Below, one piece after another: positions 16,413 to 28,884 of a DNA stretch of 64,000 nt; the stretch's first letter is position 1, and every line of letters starts with the position of its first letter. The notes beneath the pieces are model-generated. The model was not told the origin of the DNA. It ran no database searches and saw only the letters and a program-made list of their open reading frames with translations. Made by a program: the position numbers and the translations under genes. Where the stretch lies: contig NZ_KZ559472.1 of assembly GCF_002850745.1 (NCBI RefSeq), forward strand, positions 166,313 to 230,312, given 5' to 3'. Source of the DNA: Nonomuraea indica (GTDB lineage Bacteria; Actinomycetota; Actinomycetes; Streptosporangiales; Streptosporangiaceae).

Positions 16413-16508
16413 GCGTGAGCGCACGGGAAGGCTCCGACGCGGCTGCCCGGCGACATGCGCTACTGAGCCGGTGCCCTTCGGGTAGTGGTCGTGGTGGGAG
16501 GCGAATGC

Positions 16509-17339
16509 ATGATGGCTGGTCAGATCGTGGTGGGTGTGGACGGGTCCGCGCCGGCGACCGCTGCCGTGGAGTGGGCGGCGGCCGACGCCGGGAGACGCCG
16601 GCTCGGCCTGAGGCTGGTGCACGTGTGCGAGCAGTGGACGCCCGAACGGGGGGAGCCGGAGCACTGCGCCGGGGCGTTGGAGGCCGCCGCCGGCAGGGCG
16701 CGCACGCTCGCCCCGGGGGTGGACGTGGGCACCGAGATGCTGACGGGCCGGGTGATCAACACCCTGGTGGCGGCGTCGGCCGCGGCCGACAGCCTGGTCG
16801 TGGGGAGCCGGGGTCTCGGCGGGTTCGCCCAGCTGATCCTCGGCTCGACCAGCCTGGCCCTGGCCGGGCACGCCGCCGGGCCGGTGGTGATCGTACGCGA
16901 GGGGGAGATGGCCCGCCACGGGGAGATCGTGGTCGGCGACGACGGGTCGGAGCCCGCGAAGGCGGCCGTGGAGTACGCCGTCGAGCAGGCCCGCGCCCGC
17001 GACGCGCGACTGCGCGTGGTGTACGCCTGGCAGGCGCCGCTGCTGGCGCCGTACGCCGCCGCCTACAGCGTGCTGGACGACGAGGACTACCGGCAGGCGT
17101 CCCAGGCGGCGGCGCAGCGCGTGCTCGCCTGGCGGGAGCGGGCCCCGGACGTGTCGATCGCCGACGACCAGGTGTGCGACCATCCCGTCGCCGCGCTGAT
17201 GAAGGCGGCGGCCACGGCGGACCTGGTGGTGGTCGGCGCACGCGGGCTCGGCGGGTTCGCCTCCACCGTGCTGGGGTCGGTCAGTCACGGCGTGCTGCAC
17301 CACGTGACGTGCCCGGTCGCGGTGGTACGGCCGCGCTAG
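16509..17339 (+). CDS. Tandem universal stress protein (two USP domains)
   Basis: 276 residues made of two UspA domains (about 1-135 and 137-276). Each starts with IVVG(V/D)DGS and ends with the ATP-binding G-2x-G-9x-G(S/T) motif: GSRGLGGFAQLILGSTS and GARGLGGFASTVLGSVS. This is the ATP-binding subfamily, like the DosR-regulated mycobacterial proteins Rv2005c and Rv2623. GGGAGG lies seven bases before the first of two adjacent ATG codons (16509, 16512). Paired DosR-like sites are about 100 bp upstream. It probably acts in slow-growth or hypoxia adaptation. Confidence 0.95.
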   Translation: MMAGQIVVGVDGSAPATAAVEWAAADAGRRRLGLRLVHVCEQWTPERGEPEHCAGALEAAAGRARTLAPGVDVGTEMLTGRVINTLVAASAAADSLVVGSRGLGGFAQLILGSTSLALAGHAAGPVVIVREGEMARHGEIVVGDDGSEPAKAAVEYAVEQARARDARLRVVYAWQAPLLAPYAAAYSVLDDEDYRQASQAAAQRVLAWRERAPDVSIADDQVCDHPVAALMKAAATADLVVVGARGLGGFASTVLGSVSHGVLHHVTCPVAVVRPR

Positions 17340-17440
17340 CACGTACGCACTCACCCGGCCGGCCGCCCGATACGCACGTACTCACCCGGCCGGCCGGCGG
17401 GCACGTACGCGCTCACCCGGCAGCGCTCACCCGGGAACGC
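17340..17440. repeat. Degenerate direct repeats after the stress gene
   Basis: Three or four imperfect copies of a unit containing CACGTACGCACTCACCCGG and runs of GGCCGGCC. It fills the convergent gap between the stress gene and the 135-aa gene. No hairpin terminator with a T tract is seen. Confidence 0.7.
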
Positions 17441-17848
17441 TCACCTCTCCTCGTCCTCAGGCGGCGGACGGCCCGGTTCGCGGAACTCGGGCACCTCCGG
17501 CTCGGACGCGGCCGGCGTCGGGTTCAGCGCCTCCAGGGGAGTGTCGTCCCACGCGGCCCGCGCCGCCTCGGCGGTGCTCTCCACCGCCTCGATCGGCGGA
17601 GGCCTCTCCAGCAGGCCCAGCGTGTCCTGCCGGCCCCGGCCGCGGACGACGCCGTTGATCGCCTCGGCCATCTCGCGCCGGGTGTAGGCGCCCTCCGGCA
17701 CTTCGTTGAGCTGCGCCAGCATGTCGGCGGTCAGGTGGACGTGGGCGGACGCGCAGGAGTAGACCTCGCGTACCGCGGCCCTGTCACGATCACGGTAGAC
17801 CTCGTCGAGGACCTGCCGCATCTCCTCCAGCCAGACCTGGTCGGCCAT
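17441..17848 (-). CDS. Hypothetical protein, 135 aa
   Basis: MADQVWLEEMRQVLDEVYRDRDRAAV opens a helical domain of about 85 residues with the motif YTRREMAEAINGVVRGRGRQD, followed by a disordered Pro/Glu-rich tail ending PPPEDEER. Cys43 (VYSCASAHVHL) is the only cysteine. No membrane segment. The ATG at 17848 has GGAGGGGG upstream; an ATG at 17881 is less likely. I do not recognise the family. Confidence 0.65.
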   Translation of the reverse strand: MADQVWLEEMRQVLDEVYRDRDRAAVREVYSCASAHVHLTADMLAQLNEVPEGAYTRREMAEAINGVVRGRGRQDTLGLLERPPPIEAVESTAEAARAAWDDTPLEALNPTPAASEPEVPEFREPGRPPPEDEER

Positions 17849-18226
17849 CTCGTCCCCCTCCCAGCCGTTCGGACCGGTCACTGTCCCGTTCCGGCCTCAT
17901 GATGCTCGACGGGGGAGTGCCGAAACCTGGCTCCGCGCCGTCGGTCCCGCCGGGCGGGTTCCTTCCCCAGCAGGTACGGGCTCGCCGGTGGCGCTGCCGG
18001 GAAGGGGATCGGCCCCTTGGCGCCGACCGTGACCGGCGGCGCCCATGACCTCGGCCCCGCCCTTTCGTGCTTCGTGCCGGGAAACCGGTGGAGGGATCGG
18101 ATCCGCGTCTCGGGTAGTGTCGTTGCGCCCCGCCAACTTTCTCCCGACGGCACGGTGAGCCATCTTCTGCGAAACGACCGCGGCGTGCGACCACGGCCGC
18201 GTTCCGCCGACGTACCGGCCCCGGCC
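17849..18226. other. 378-bp gap with a palindrome, no gene seen
   Basis: Between the divergent 135-aa gene and the YihY-type gene. A palindrome, AAGGGG-ATCGG-CCCCTT, lies near 18001-18017. Open frames here on both strands lack ribosome sites and family features. Confidence 0.6.
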
Positions 18227-19150
18227 ATGAGCGTCGCCCGGCGCTGGGCCGGCCGGATGTCCACAGGCTGGAGGCGAGCGCGAAGCCGGCACGGCTGGTT
18301 GGACCACACGGTGCGGGCCCTGGTCCGCTACGACAAGGCCGACGCCGGCCGGCTCTCGGCGGCCCTCACCTACTACTCCTTCTTCGCCACCTTCGCCCTG
18401 GCCCTGCTGGGGTTCGCGATCCTCAGCCGCATCCTCGACTACCCGCCGGCGCTGGCCGAGGTGCAGCGCTACCTGAGCGACACCTTCCCGCGCCTGGACG
18501 TCCAGGCGCTTCGCGACGCCGGCGGGACGGCCGGGCTGGTGGCCTGCGTGGCTCTGCCGCTGACGGGCCTGTTCTGGATGGACACCCTGCGCTCGGCGAC
18601 CAGGGCGATCTGGCGGCTCGAGGAGTACCCGGGCAACTTCTTCCTGCGCCAGCTCATCGACCTGGGCGTGGTGGCCGGGCTCGGGCTGCTGCTCTCCCTG
18701 TCGCTCACCGTCGTCTTCGCCGCCGAGTCGGCCCTGACCTGGCTCGCGGTGCACACCGTGGGCGTGGACGCCACCCCCGCCCGGTGGGTGCTGTCAGCCG
18801 CGGCGTTCGTGCTCGGCATCGCCGTCAACACCCTGCTGGCCATGGCGCTGCTGACCGCGCCACCGCGGCTGCACCTGCCGCTGCGCCGGGTGATCGGCCC
18901 GGCGCTCGTCATCACGACCGGCCTGGAGATCCTCAAGACCCTGGGTCAGGCCGTGCTCAACCTCACCGCCGCCAACCCCGCCTACCAGGTCGTCACGGGA
19001 GCGGTGGCGATGCTGCTGTTCCTCAAGATGCTCAACCAGCTCATCCTGTTCGCCACCGCGCTGGCGGCCACCAGCCTCACCGGCGGCGTCACCGACCTGG
19101 CCACCCCGTCGAGCCGGCCACGTCCGGCCTCGACGAACGCCAGGTCATGA
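18227..19150 (+). CDS. YihY/virulence factor BrkB family membrane protein
   Basis: 307 residues with six hydrophobic segments (about 48-70, 100-125, 140-160, 175-195, 215-235, 245-270). The family signature is present in DKADAGRLSAALTYYSFFATFALALL and later NFFLRQLIDLGVVAGLGLLLSLS. Formerly called ribonuclease BN; the true role is a membrane transporter or envelope protein. Start at 18227 (MSVARRW) chosen as the nearest ATG before the family region; an in-frame ATG at 18257 is possible and the upstream extension is unlikely. A TPR gene follows 18 bp later but with its own promoter. Confidence 0.9.
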   Translation: MSVARRWAGRMSTGWRRARSRHGWLDHTVRALVRYDKADAGRLSAALTYYSFFATFALALLGFAILSRILDYPPALAEVQRYLSDTFPRLDVQALRDAGGTAGLVACVALPLTGLFWMDTLRSATRAIWRLEEYPGNFFLRQLIDLGVVAGLGLLLSLSLTVVFAAESALTWLAVHTVGVDATPARWVLSAAAFVLGIAVNTLLAMALLTAPPRLHLPLRRVIGPALVITTGLEILKTLGQAVLNLTAANPAYQVVTGAVAMLLFLKMLNQLILFATALAATSLTGGVTDLATPSSRPRPASTNARS

Positions 19151-19156
19151 TGGTGG

Positions 19157-19162
19157 TATACA
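19157..19162 (+). promoter_or_regulatory. Leaderless-type -10 box for the TPR gene
   Basis: TATACA, six bases (CGGGCG) before the ATG at 19169. It is a near-consensus -10 box at the distance expected for a leaderless transcript. Confidence 0.55.
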
Positions 19163-19168
19163 CGGGCG

Positions 19169-20344
19169 ATGAACGAGCCGAATGCCGATGTGCTTCAACC
19201 TGCGATGCTCGAACGTCGAGTCGAGCCAAGCCGCTACGGGGGCGTGGTCCGGCCGGACAAGACCGTACGGTGGGCGAGGGACGAGCTCGATCAGGTCAGG
19301 CGGATGCGTGGGCGGTCCCCCGACGCGTGGCCCACGCCGACCGCCTTGCCCGAGTCGCTGGACCGGCTCGCCCAGCTGCTGACAGAGCTGGGATGGGACG
19401 ACCTCGCCTGTCTGGCTCGCCGGGAAGAACTGGCGGTCTGTCGCACACTGTCCGCCGGCCGACCGGGCCTGTTCACCGACCGGGTCGTCCGTGCCCTGGT
19501 CGCGTTACGCGACAACCTCCTGGACTGCAAGCGGTACGAGGAAGCACTCGAGGTCGTCGAGGAGCTCCTGCGGCTGTCGGAGACCGACCGATCCGCGCGG
19601 GAAGAAGCCCCGCGGGCCCGCTACTGGCGGACGAAGTTCCTGACCAGGCTCGGCCGTGACCGCGAGGCGGTGGAGTCCGCGGCCGAGGCGGTGACCGAGA
19701 TCCGCGAACGGCTCCAGCACGCCCGGGCCGCATCGGCCGGCGTCGAGCTCATCCACGCGTTGACGGCCTACGCGGACGGCCTGGACAGGACCGGCCGTGC
19801 CGCCGAGGCCGCCGAGGTGAGCGCCGAGATCACGGCGGCCTGGTGGCAACAGGACGACTGCACGTTCCAGTTCCTCGACGCGCTGGACCTGCGCAGCGAA
19901 CGGCTCGTCCGCAGCGGGCAGCCCGAACAGGCGCACGCGTGCATCGTCGAGGGGATCGAGAAGATGCGGCGCCGCAAGCGCGAGACCTCCCAGGCAGAGG
20001 GCTGGCGCAGCCTCGGCGTCCGCCTGCTCGACCTGGGTGCGCCGGAAGCGGCGCTGACCGCCGTCGAGGAAGCGGTACAGCTCTACCGCCTCAGAGCGCG
20101 TGCTCGTCAGGAGGGGCACCGGCGGCTGGAGGCGGAGGACGACTGGGACGACGATCACCGCTTCTCCGAGGCCTACCTGCTGGAGCGGCGAAGCAAGGAG
20201 CTGAAGGCCACGCGGAAGGAGGTCCGTCGAGCCGAACGGGACCTGCGTGACGCCCTGCTCGCCTTGAGCGCCTGCCTGCGGCGGCTCGGCCGCGTCGACG
20301 AGGCTTCGGCGGCCGACGCCGAAGCCGCCACTCTTCCCGGTTAG
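19169..20344 (+). CDS. Tetratricopeptide-repeat protein
   Basis: 391 residues of paired helices typical of TPR solenoids, for example RYEEALEVVEELLRLSE, RDREAVESAAEAVTEIRERL, RAAEAAEVSAEITAAW and APEAALTAVEEAVQLYRL. No enzyme or DNA-binding domain is visible, so it is a scaffold or a sensor of unknown partners. A charged region, RRLEAEDDWDDDHRF, and a final helical pair end the protein. The start is supported by the leaderless -10 box. Such TPR proteins are abundant in filamentous actinobacteria, often next to regulators. Confidence 0.8.
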   Translation: MNEPNADVLQPAMLERRVEPSRYGGVVRPDKTVRWARDELDQVRRMRGRSPDAWPTPTALPESLDRLAQLLTELGWDDLACLARREELAVCRTLSAGRPGLFTDRVVRALVALRDNLLDCKRYEEALEVVEELLRLSETDRSAREEAPRARYWRTKFLTRLGRDREAVESAAEAVTEIRERLQHARAASAGVELIHALTAYADGLDRTGRAAEAAEVSAEITAAWWQQDDCTFQFLDALDLRSERLVRSGQPEQAHACIVEGIEKMRRRKRETSQAEGWRSLGVRLLDLGAPEAALTAVEEAVQLYRLRARARQEGHRRLEAEDDWDDDHRFSEAYLLERRSKELKATRKEVRRAERDLRDALLALSACLRRLGRVDEASAADAEAATLPG

Positions 20345-20464
20345 GGTCGCTCCGAACGGCGACCTCCTGACGGACGGCGAGCCTGTCGTCCCTGATCGCT
20401 GTGACCGTCGGCGTCCTCTTGCGGCATTCTGGACCGAGCTCGGCGGCTCAGCCACGATGAGGGC

Positions 20465-21069
20465 ATGACGAAGAACGGATCAACGCGGCCGCCGGCGGCT
20501 GCCGGGGGAGCAGGCTCACGCCCGAACTGGCCGGCCGTGAGCGCTCTTGCGGGGGCGATCGCCGCCCTGATCGCGCTGATCGCCTACCTGAGGCCGCCTG
20601 TCCCGCCCCACTCCAACACGACACTCCCCACCCCGGCCCCGCAGTCCTCGTCACCGGACCCGGGCAGCACCCCGTCCGCACCGCCGACCCCACTCCATCG
20701 CCCGAGTCCAGCACGCCCGAGCCACCGCCGCCAAGTTCCACGCGACCGGTTCCGGTTTCCCCCGCGCCGCTGCCGGCGATCCGTCCCGGCGGCTGCGACG
20801 AGGCGGCGGCGGCGCTGACCGCGTACCACCGGAACGCCGGGACCGTCCGCAGCAGCCAGGCAGCCGCGGCTCAGCAGACGTACCAGGACCTGATGGGCGC
20901 TGTCCTCGACGCGCAAGGAGTGGTGGGGGCGAAGATCAGCCGACTGGCCCGCGAGTTCCAGGAACTGAGCTTCCGCTTGTCCGGCATGGTCAACGCCGAC
21001 CCCGAACAGGTGCTCGCGGATATCAACACCGACGCCGCGGAGCTCAGGAGGCTCTGCGAAGCCACCTGA
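20465..21069 (+). pseudogene. Membrane-anchored helical protein broken by a one-base frameshift
   Basis: The first frame encodes MTKNGSTRPP, one membrane helix (WPAVSALAGAIAALIALIAY) and a Pro/Ser/Thr linker up to PSAPPTP near 20690. From the same place the -1 frame continues the linker (TPSPESSTPEPPPPSS) and a helical domain (CDEAAAALTAYHRN ... QELSFRLSGMVNAD ... LRRLCEAT) to a TGA at 21067. The change falls in a CCCC run (20688-20691). One extra C would restore a single 202-residue protein with the order TM - linker - helical domain. This is a recent frameshift mutation or a sequencing error; the second part keeps coding character. Family unknown. Confidence 0.75.
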
Positions 21070-21198
21070 CCTGACGACACGTCACAACCGCACCGCCACT
21101 GTCGAGCGGGAGATCCACACGCACGAACGGGCCGTCACGGCACCCTCAACCGGGCGAAGAGCCGGCATTGTCGTCGGTCCATGCCAAGATCGGCCGTC

Positions 21199-21789
21199 AT
21201 GGACATCGACGAGTTCTGGCACCTGATCGAGGAGTCCGCACGTGAAACCACCGGGAAGGTGGCACGCGCGCAATGGCTCCATGAGCGATTGGTGACCCGT
21301 CCAGCGGAGGACATCATCGATTACGCCTCATGGATGGAGGTCGCCCGACGCAGGGTGGACACACATCTGATGGGGGGCGCTGCGTCCGCCTTACACCTGG
21401 TGGGCGGTATGGACAGCGTCTGGTACTTCTACTCGTGGGTCATCAGCCTGGGCCGGGAGACCTTCGAACGGGTCACGAGCGACCCCGACACCCTCATGGA
21501 CGTTCCAGAGATCCGCCGCTTCAACCTCATACAACGAGACCGCGCCCCGCGCACGGACGAGGACCTGCCGGAGTTCGAGGCGTTCGGCTACGTGGCAGGC
21601 ATGGCGTGGGAGCAAGCGACAGGCAGGGACCGGGGCGCCCTTGACGCTGCCCTTGAGGCCCGCGGTCATGAGCTCCACGCCTTGCCCGATCCCACTGATG
21701 AGGAGTGGGATTCGGACGACGAGGAGGAGTCGGCACGCAGATTGCCCCGCACCAACCGCTACATCCGCGAGCTGTATGGCCGTGCCTAG
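21199..21789 (+). CDS. DUF4240 domain protein
   Basis: 196 residues starting MDIDEFWHLIEESA, the classic start of DUF4240, with WMEVARRRVDTHLMGGAA, DSVWYFYSWVISLGRETFERV and EIRRFNLIQR following. The C-terminus is acidic (DEEWDSDDEEES). DUF4240 proteins are small cytoplasmic proteins of unknown function, common in actinobacteria and sometimes near toxin or polymorphic genes. The second in-frame ATG is preferred to 21181 because the family begins there. Confidence 0.88.
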   Translation: MDIDEFWHLIEESARETTGKVARAQWLHERLVTRPAEDIIDYASWMEVARRRVDTHLMGGAASALHLVGGMDSVWYFYSWVISLGRETFERVTSDPDTLMDVPEIRRFNLIQRDRAPRTDEDLPEFEAFGYVAGMAWEQATGRDRGALDAALEARGHELHALPDPTDEEWDSDDEEESARRLPRTNRYIRELYGRA

Positions 21790-21834
21790 ATCACCGTTGC
21801 AGTACTCGCTGCAGTACGCGTCCGCCGGAACCCC

Positions 21835-22194
21835 TCACTGCCCGAAGGAGAACCGGAGCTGAGCGTTGATCAGGAAGTTGAGCCGGTGACGCAGACGACC
21901 GATCACGGCCTGTTCCGGAGCTTCCGCAGGTGTGAGCAGCGTCCAGCGCAGTGAGCACCCGCCATCATCGGCCGGCCGGAGGTCGTACCGGATCTCGTCA
22001 TCGGGCCTTTCCGGCCACAGTGACGACCAGACCACGAGCTCCGGCTCCACCGCCCTCAGAATGCGTGGGCTGACTTCGTCGGGGTTCAGGTCCAGCCACT
22101 GCCGTCCGCCAGGTCGCCAGGGGTCGGTCAGGCTCTCCCACACGATGCGAGGGGGCGGCGGCTGCCTACGCTCTCGCGCACCCAGTTCGATCAT
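21835..22194 (-). CDS. Hypothetical protein, SRPBCC-like, 119 aa
   Basis: 119 residues with a beta-rich region (EPELVVWSSLWPERPDDEIRYDL, CSLRWTLLTPAEA) and an ending helix (IGRLRHRLNFLINAQLRFSF). The outline resembles a short START/SRPBCC ligand-binding fold (polyketide cyclase/Bet v1 type), but no diagnostic motif is visible. It is convergent with DUF4240. Base composition is a little less GC-extreme than the neighbours, as in the flanking region near tRNA-Ile. Confidence 0.65.
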   Translation of the reverse strand: MIELGARERRQPPPPRIVWESLTDPWRPGGRQWLDLNPDEVSPRILRAVEPELVVWSSLWPERPDDEIRYDLRPADDGGCSLRWTLLTPAEAPEQAVIGRLRHRLNFLINAQLRFSFGQ

Positions 22195-22378
22195 TTCCGC
22201 AGTCTAGAAGGCAGCCGTCACACGGCCGTTGTCCACCAGGCACATGACCTCTGGACCTGCTGCGGCACAGATCAGCGTGACAGCCATCCTGCCCGCGCTT
22301 CCCCGCCACCCCGTCGTTGACCACCCTGACAGGCACGACCGCGACATCGACAGAAGTCAGTCTCAGGGCTTCGAGAGG

Positions 22379-22612
22379 ATGGCCACATCCCGCCGACAGG
22401 GCAGACTCGAAACCATGACCCGGCACGGCATCGACCACAACAGGCTCAAGGTCACCTCCCGGCGGCAGATCGCCCACCTGCGCGCTCGACGCGCCCATGA
22501 ACGTCAATGGCGCGACGTGCGCAAATTGGCCCGCCTCTATCGGCAGGTACGGCTCGCCGCGATCCTGATCGGCATCACCGCGACGATCGTCGTAGCCCTG
22601 CTGCGTACGTAG
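22379..22612 (+). CDS. Small basic protein with C-terminal membrane helix
   Basis: 77 residues from ATG 22379 (65 from 22415). A strongly basic helical part (RRQIAHLRARRAHERQWRDVRKLARLYRQ) is followed by one membrane helix (LAAILIGITATIVVALL) at the C-terminus. No clear ribosome site. It lies just before the integrase remnant, so it may be cargo of the decayed element. No family recognised. Confidence 0.4.
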   Translation: MATSRRQGRLETMTRHGIDHNRLKVTSRRQIAHLRARRAHERQWRDVRKLARLYRQVRLAAILIGITATIVVALLRT

Positions 22613-22626
22613 GACGTCCTGCCGCC

Positions 22627-22722
22627 GCGTCACATCGGGTCACGATGGAGATCTACACCCACATTGACGGCGCGAGCCAGGAGGACGCGATCGATAAGCT
22701 CGTGGGCCGTCCGCTGGTGGGG
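22627..22722 (+). pseudogene. Tyrosine integrase C-terminal remnant
   Basis: The frame HRVTMEIYTHIDGASQEDAI followed by DKLVGRP is the typical tail of actinobacterial tyrosine recombinases, with the catalytic tyrosine in IYTHI. Only the last 30 residues survive; upstream the frame is not integrase-like. It runs directly into the 43-nt copy of the tRNA-Ile 3' half, the usual int-att arrangement of actinomycete integrative elements. Confidence 0.7.
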
Positions 22723-22758
22723 CTCCCAGACTCGAACCTGGGACCTCTGCCTTATCAG
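22716..22758. repeat. Attachment-site copy of tRNA-Ile 3' half
   Basis: 43 nt that match 23420-23463 (tRNA-Ile from the discriminator base to the anticodon loop) with three substitutions and one single-base gap, in the same orientation. This is what an att core left by site-specific integration into the tRNA gene looks like. After CCTTATCAG the two sequences diverge. Confidence 0.8.
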
Positions 22759-22990
22759 CACGATCGTTCACCGCGTCGTACGACTCCCGCCACGAAACCC
22801 CTGGTGTGGCGGACTGAATTCATGCGTGCTCGTTCGGCAGAGTTGCTGTCTTCGTTGCCGTCAACGTCCCCGGCCAGAACCCCGTGATCGCCTCTTACTT
22901 CCTCCCGTGCCAGGGCTTACGCCAGCCACTCGACCACTCGCCGTCACTCCGATTCCGCGATCATCCCGGAGCTGAGTCCCCACCGGAGGC

Positions 22991-23245
22991 TCACTCTTGC
23001 TTTAGTTTGCCGGCACGCCATGGATGATCCTTGTAGCGGAGAGCGTCAATCAGAAACCGGCTGTAACCGCTGGCCTGCACAACTTCGTCAATCTTCTCGG
23101 TGCGAGCATGCGGCGGTAACAGCTGCTGAATGAGGCGGGCGATCTGAGCGCGAGTCTGCTGGAGTTCGCCGGCCATGTAGCGCTCTTCTTCTCCTAGTCG
23201 GCGCAGCTCGGCATACCGCCCGTCGGTCTGTGTGCTGTCGGACAT
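22991..23245 (-). CDS. Small coiled-coil/HTH-like protein, 84 aa
   Basis: 84 residues starting MSDSTQTDGRYAELRRLGEEE. A coiled coil (RRLGEEERYMAGELQQTRAQIARLIQQ) is followed by a helix-turn-helix-like stretch (TEKIDEVVQASGYSRFLIDALRY). Proteins of this type accompany actinomycete integrative elements and may bind DNA. It lies inside the segment bounded by the att copy (22716) and tRNA-Ile. A start at 23356 is possible but the MSDS start is more natural. Confidence 0.6.
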   Translation of the reverse strand: MSDSTQTDGRYAELRRLGEEERYMAGELQQTRAQIARLIQQLLPPHARTEKIDEVVQASGYSRFLIDALRYKDHPWRAGKLKQE

Positions 23246-23382
23246 GCCGTCACTGTAAGGCCACGGTGGTTTGTCTCCTTGCGCGTGGCTCGCGCGAGAC
23301 CGGCCACAGGCCGCATGCTCGCGTCTTTCCCGGCGAGGACTGAGAGGCATAGTCACTCACTTGGTCACCCAGAAGATCAAAA

Positions 23383-23411
23383 AGGCCACTTCCCGCGATG
23401 GGAAATGGCCT
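23383..23411 (-). terminator. Rho-independent terminator of tRNA-Ile
   Basis: A 12-bp stem with one mismatch (AGGCCATTTCCC and GGGAAGTGGCCT on the minus strand), loop ATCGC-like, followed by TTTTT on the minus strand. It ends just 11 nt beyond the tRNA. Confidence 0.85.
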
Positions 23412-23421
23412 CTGAGCTGGG

Positions 23422-23495
23422 TGGGGCTACCAGGACTTGAACCTGGGACCTCTTCCTTATCAGGGAAGCGCTCTAACCGACTGAGCTATAGCCCC
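23422..23495 (-). tRNA. tRNA-Ile (GAT anticodon)
   Basis: 74 nt without encoded CCA. The acceptor stem GGGGCTA pairs with TAGCCCC; discriminator A. D arm AGCTCAGTCGGTTAGAGC, anticodon stem CTTCC/GGAAG with loop CTGATAA (anticodon GAT), T arm CCAGGTTCAAGTCCTGG. The gyrA-DUF3566-tRNA-Ile order is that of mycobacteria (ileT), but the usual next tRNA-Ala is not found in the window. The 3' half is duplicated at 22716-22758. Confidence 0.97.
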
Positions 23496-23578
23496 GCGCA
23501 CACCGAACGTATCGCATCCCGCTCAGGGGCGCGAACCGGTTGCTCGGACGAGGAAAAGCTTACAGCCTTCCGGACCGT

Positions 23579-23613
23579 GCTTGCGCCGCACTCCGAGGGA
23601 ATGCGGCGCAAGC
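23579..23613 (-). terminator. Hairpin after DUF3566
   Basis: A perfect 12-bp stem (GCTTGCGCCGCA with TGCGGCGCAAGC), 11-nt loop, then an AAGCTTTTCC stretch on the minus strand. It probably ends the gyrB-gyrA-DUF3566 operon. Confidence 0.75.
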
Positions 23614-23628
23614 TCGCGAATCCGGCCG

Positions 23629-24300
23629 CTACTCGGCCTCGCTGAAGGTCACCTCGACGCCGCCCACGAGGTCGGAGGCGACGTTGTAGATGACGGCCCC
23701 CAGCGTGGCGAGGGCCGTGATGAGCACCACGTTCACGGCGCCGATGAGCGCCGTGTAGCCCAGGATGCGGACCGGCTCGAACCAGGAGGCGATGTCGAGG
23801 GGCAGCGCCTGCTGCCCCTGCTCGCCCTTGCCGAGCTGGTTGACCAGGTCCACGAGCGAGTCGAACACGCCCAGAGCGGACAGCACGCCGTACAGGACGG
23901 CCACTGCCACGAACAGCACCACGAAGCAGACCAGTGACACCACGAAGCTGAACTTCATGGCCGACCACGGCTCGATGCGGCGCAGGACCAGATGGGCCTT
24001 GCGGGGGAGTCGGGCCCCCGACGAGTTGGAGCTCTTCTTCTTCGGCAGCTCGATCTTCGGGGGAGCCTCGGAGGTCAGGGAGGGGCGGATGCGGCCGCCG
24101 TCCTTGCCGTCCTTGGCTTCCTCCCTCGACGGGCCCTGCGAGGGAGGCGCCGGAGCGGCCGGCACGGGGTGCACGGCCGTGGCGTTGTCCTCGTCGGGCT
24201 TGTCGAAGATCTCCGTTTCGCTGGACTTCTTAGGCTGCTGCTTCCCGTTTTCCCGAGCCGCCTTGGTCCTGGCGCTGGCGCTGCCGCCCTGGGCGCTCAT
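23629..24300 (-). CDS. DUF3566 domain membrane protein
   Basis: 223 residues. A long disordered, charged N-terminus (1-100, rich in Lys, Pro, Ser and Glu) precedes the DUF3566 domain (LRRIEPWSAMKFSFVVSLVCF...) with two membrane helices (about 118-145 and 183-210). The gene follows gyrA at a 3-bp distance, as in mycobacteria (Rv0007) and Streptomyces, which suggests co-transcription with gyrase. Function unknown; it may be connected with envelope or growth. A signature APVRILGYTALIGAVN-like region (FEPVRILGYTALIGAVNVV) links the two helices. Confidence 0.93.
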   Translation of the reverse strand: MSAQGGSASARTKAARENGKQQPKKSSETEIFDKPDEDNATAVHPVPAAPAPPSQGPSREEAKDGKDGGRIRPSLTSEAPPKIELPKKKSSNSSGARLPRKAHLVLRRIEPWSAMKFSFVVSLVCFVVLFVAVAVLYGVLSALGVFDSLVDLVNQLGKGEQGQQALPLDIASWFEPVRILGYTALIGAVNVVLITALATLGAVIYNVASDLVGGVEVTFSEAE

Positions 24301-24303
24301 GAC

Positions 24304-26811
<2,508 letters not shown>

Positions 26812-26844
26812 GTGTGTAGATCCTTTTCTGATGTACGGCTGTCG

Positions 26845-28884
<2,040 letters not shown>

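Noticed and set aside
18001-18017. Palindrome AAGGGG-ATCGG-CCCCTT as another DosR site
   Set aside because: The arms lack the AC/GT inner bases and the spacing is odd-numbered, unlike the 14-nt DosR core; left as an unexplained palindrome.
22166-22633. A 155-codon minus-strand frame near the integrase remnant
   Set aside because: Weak start, composition unlike a real protein, and overlapped by a more plausible small plus-strand gene.
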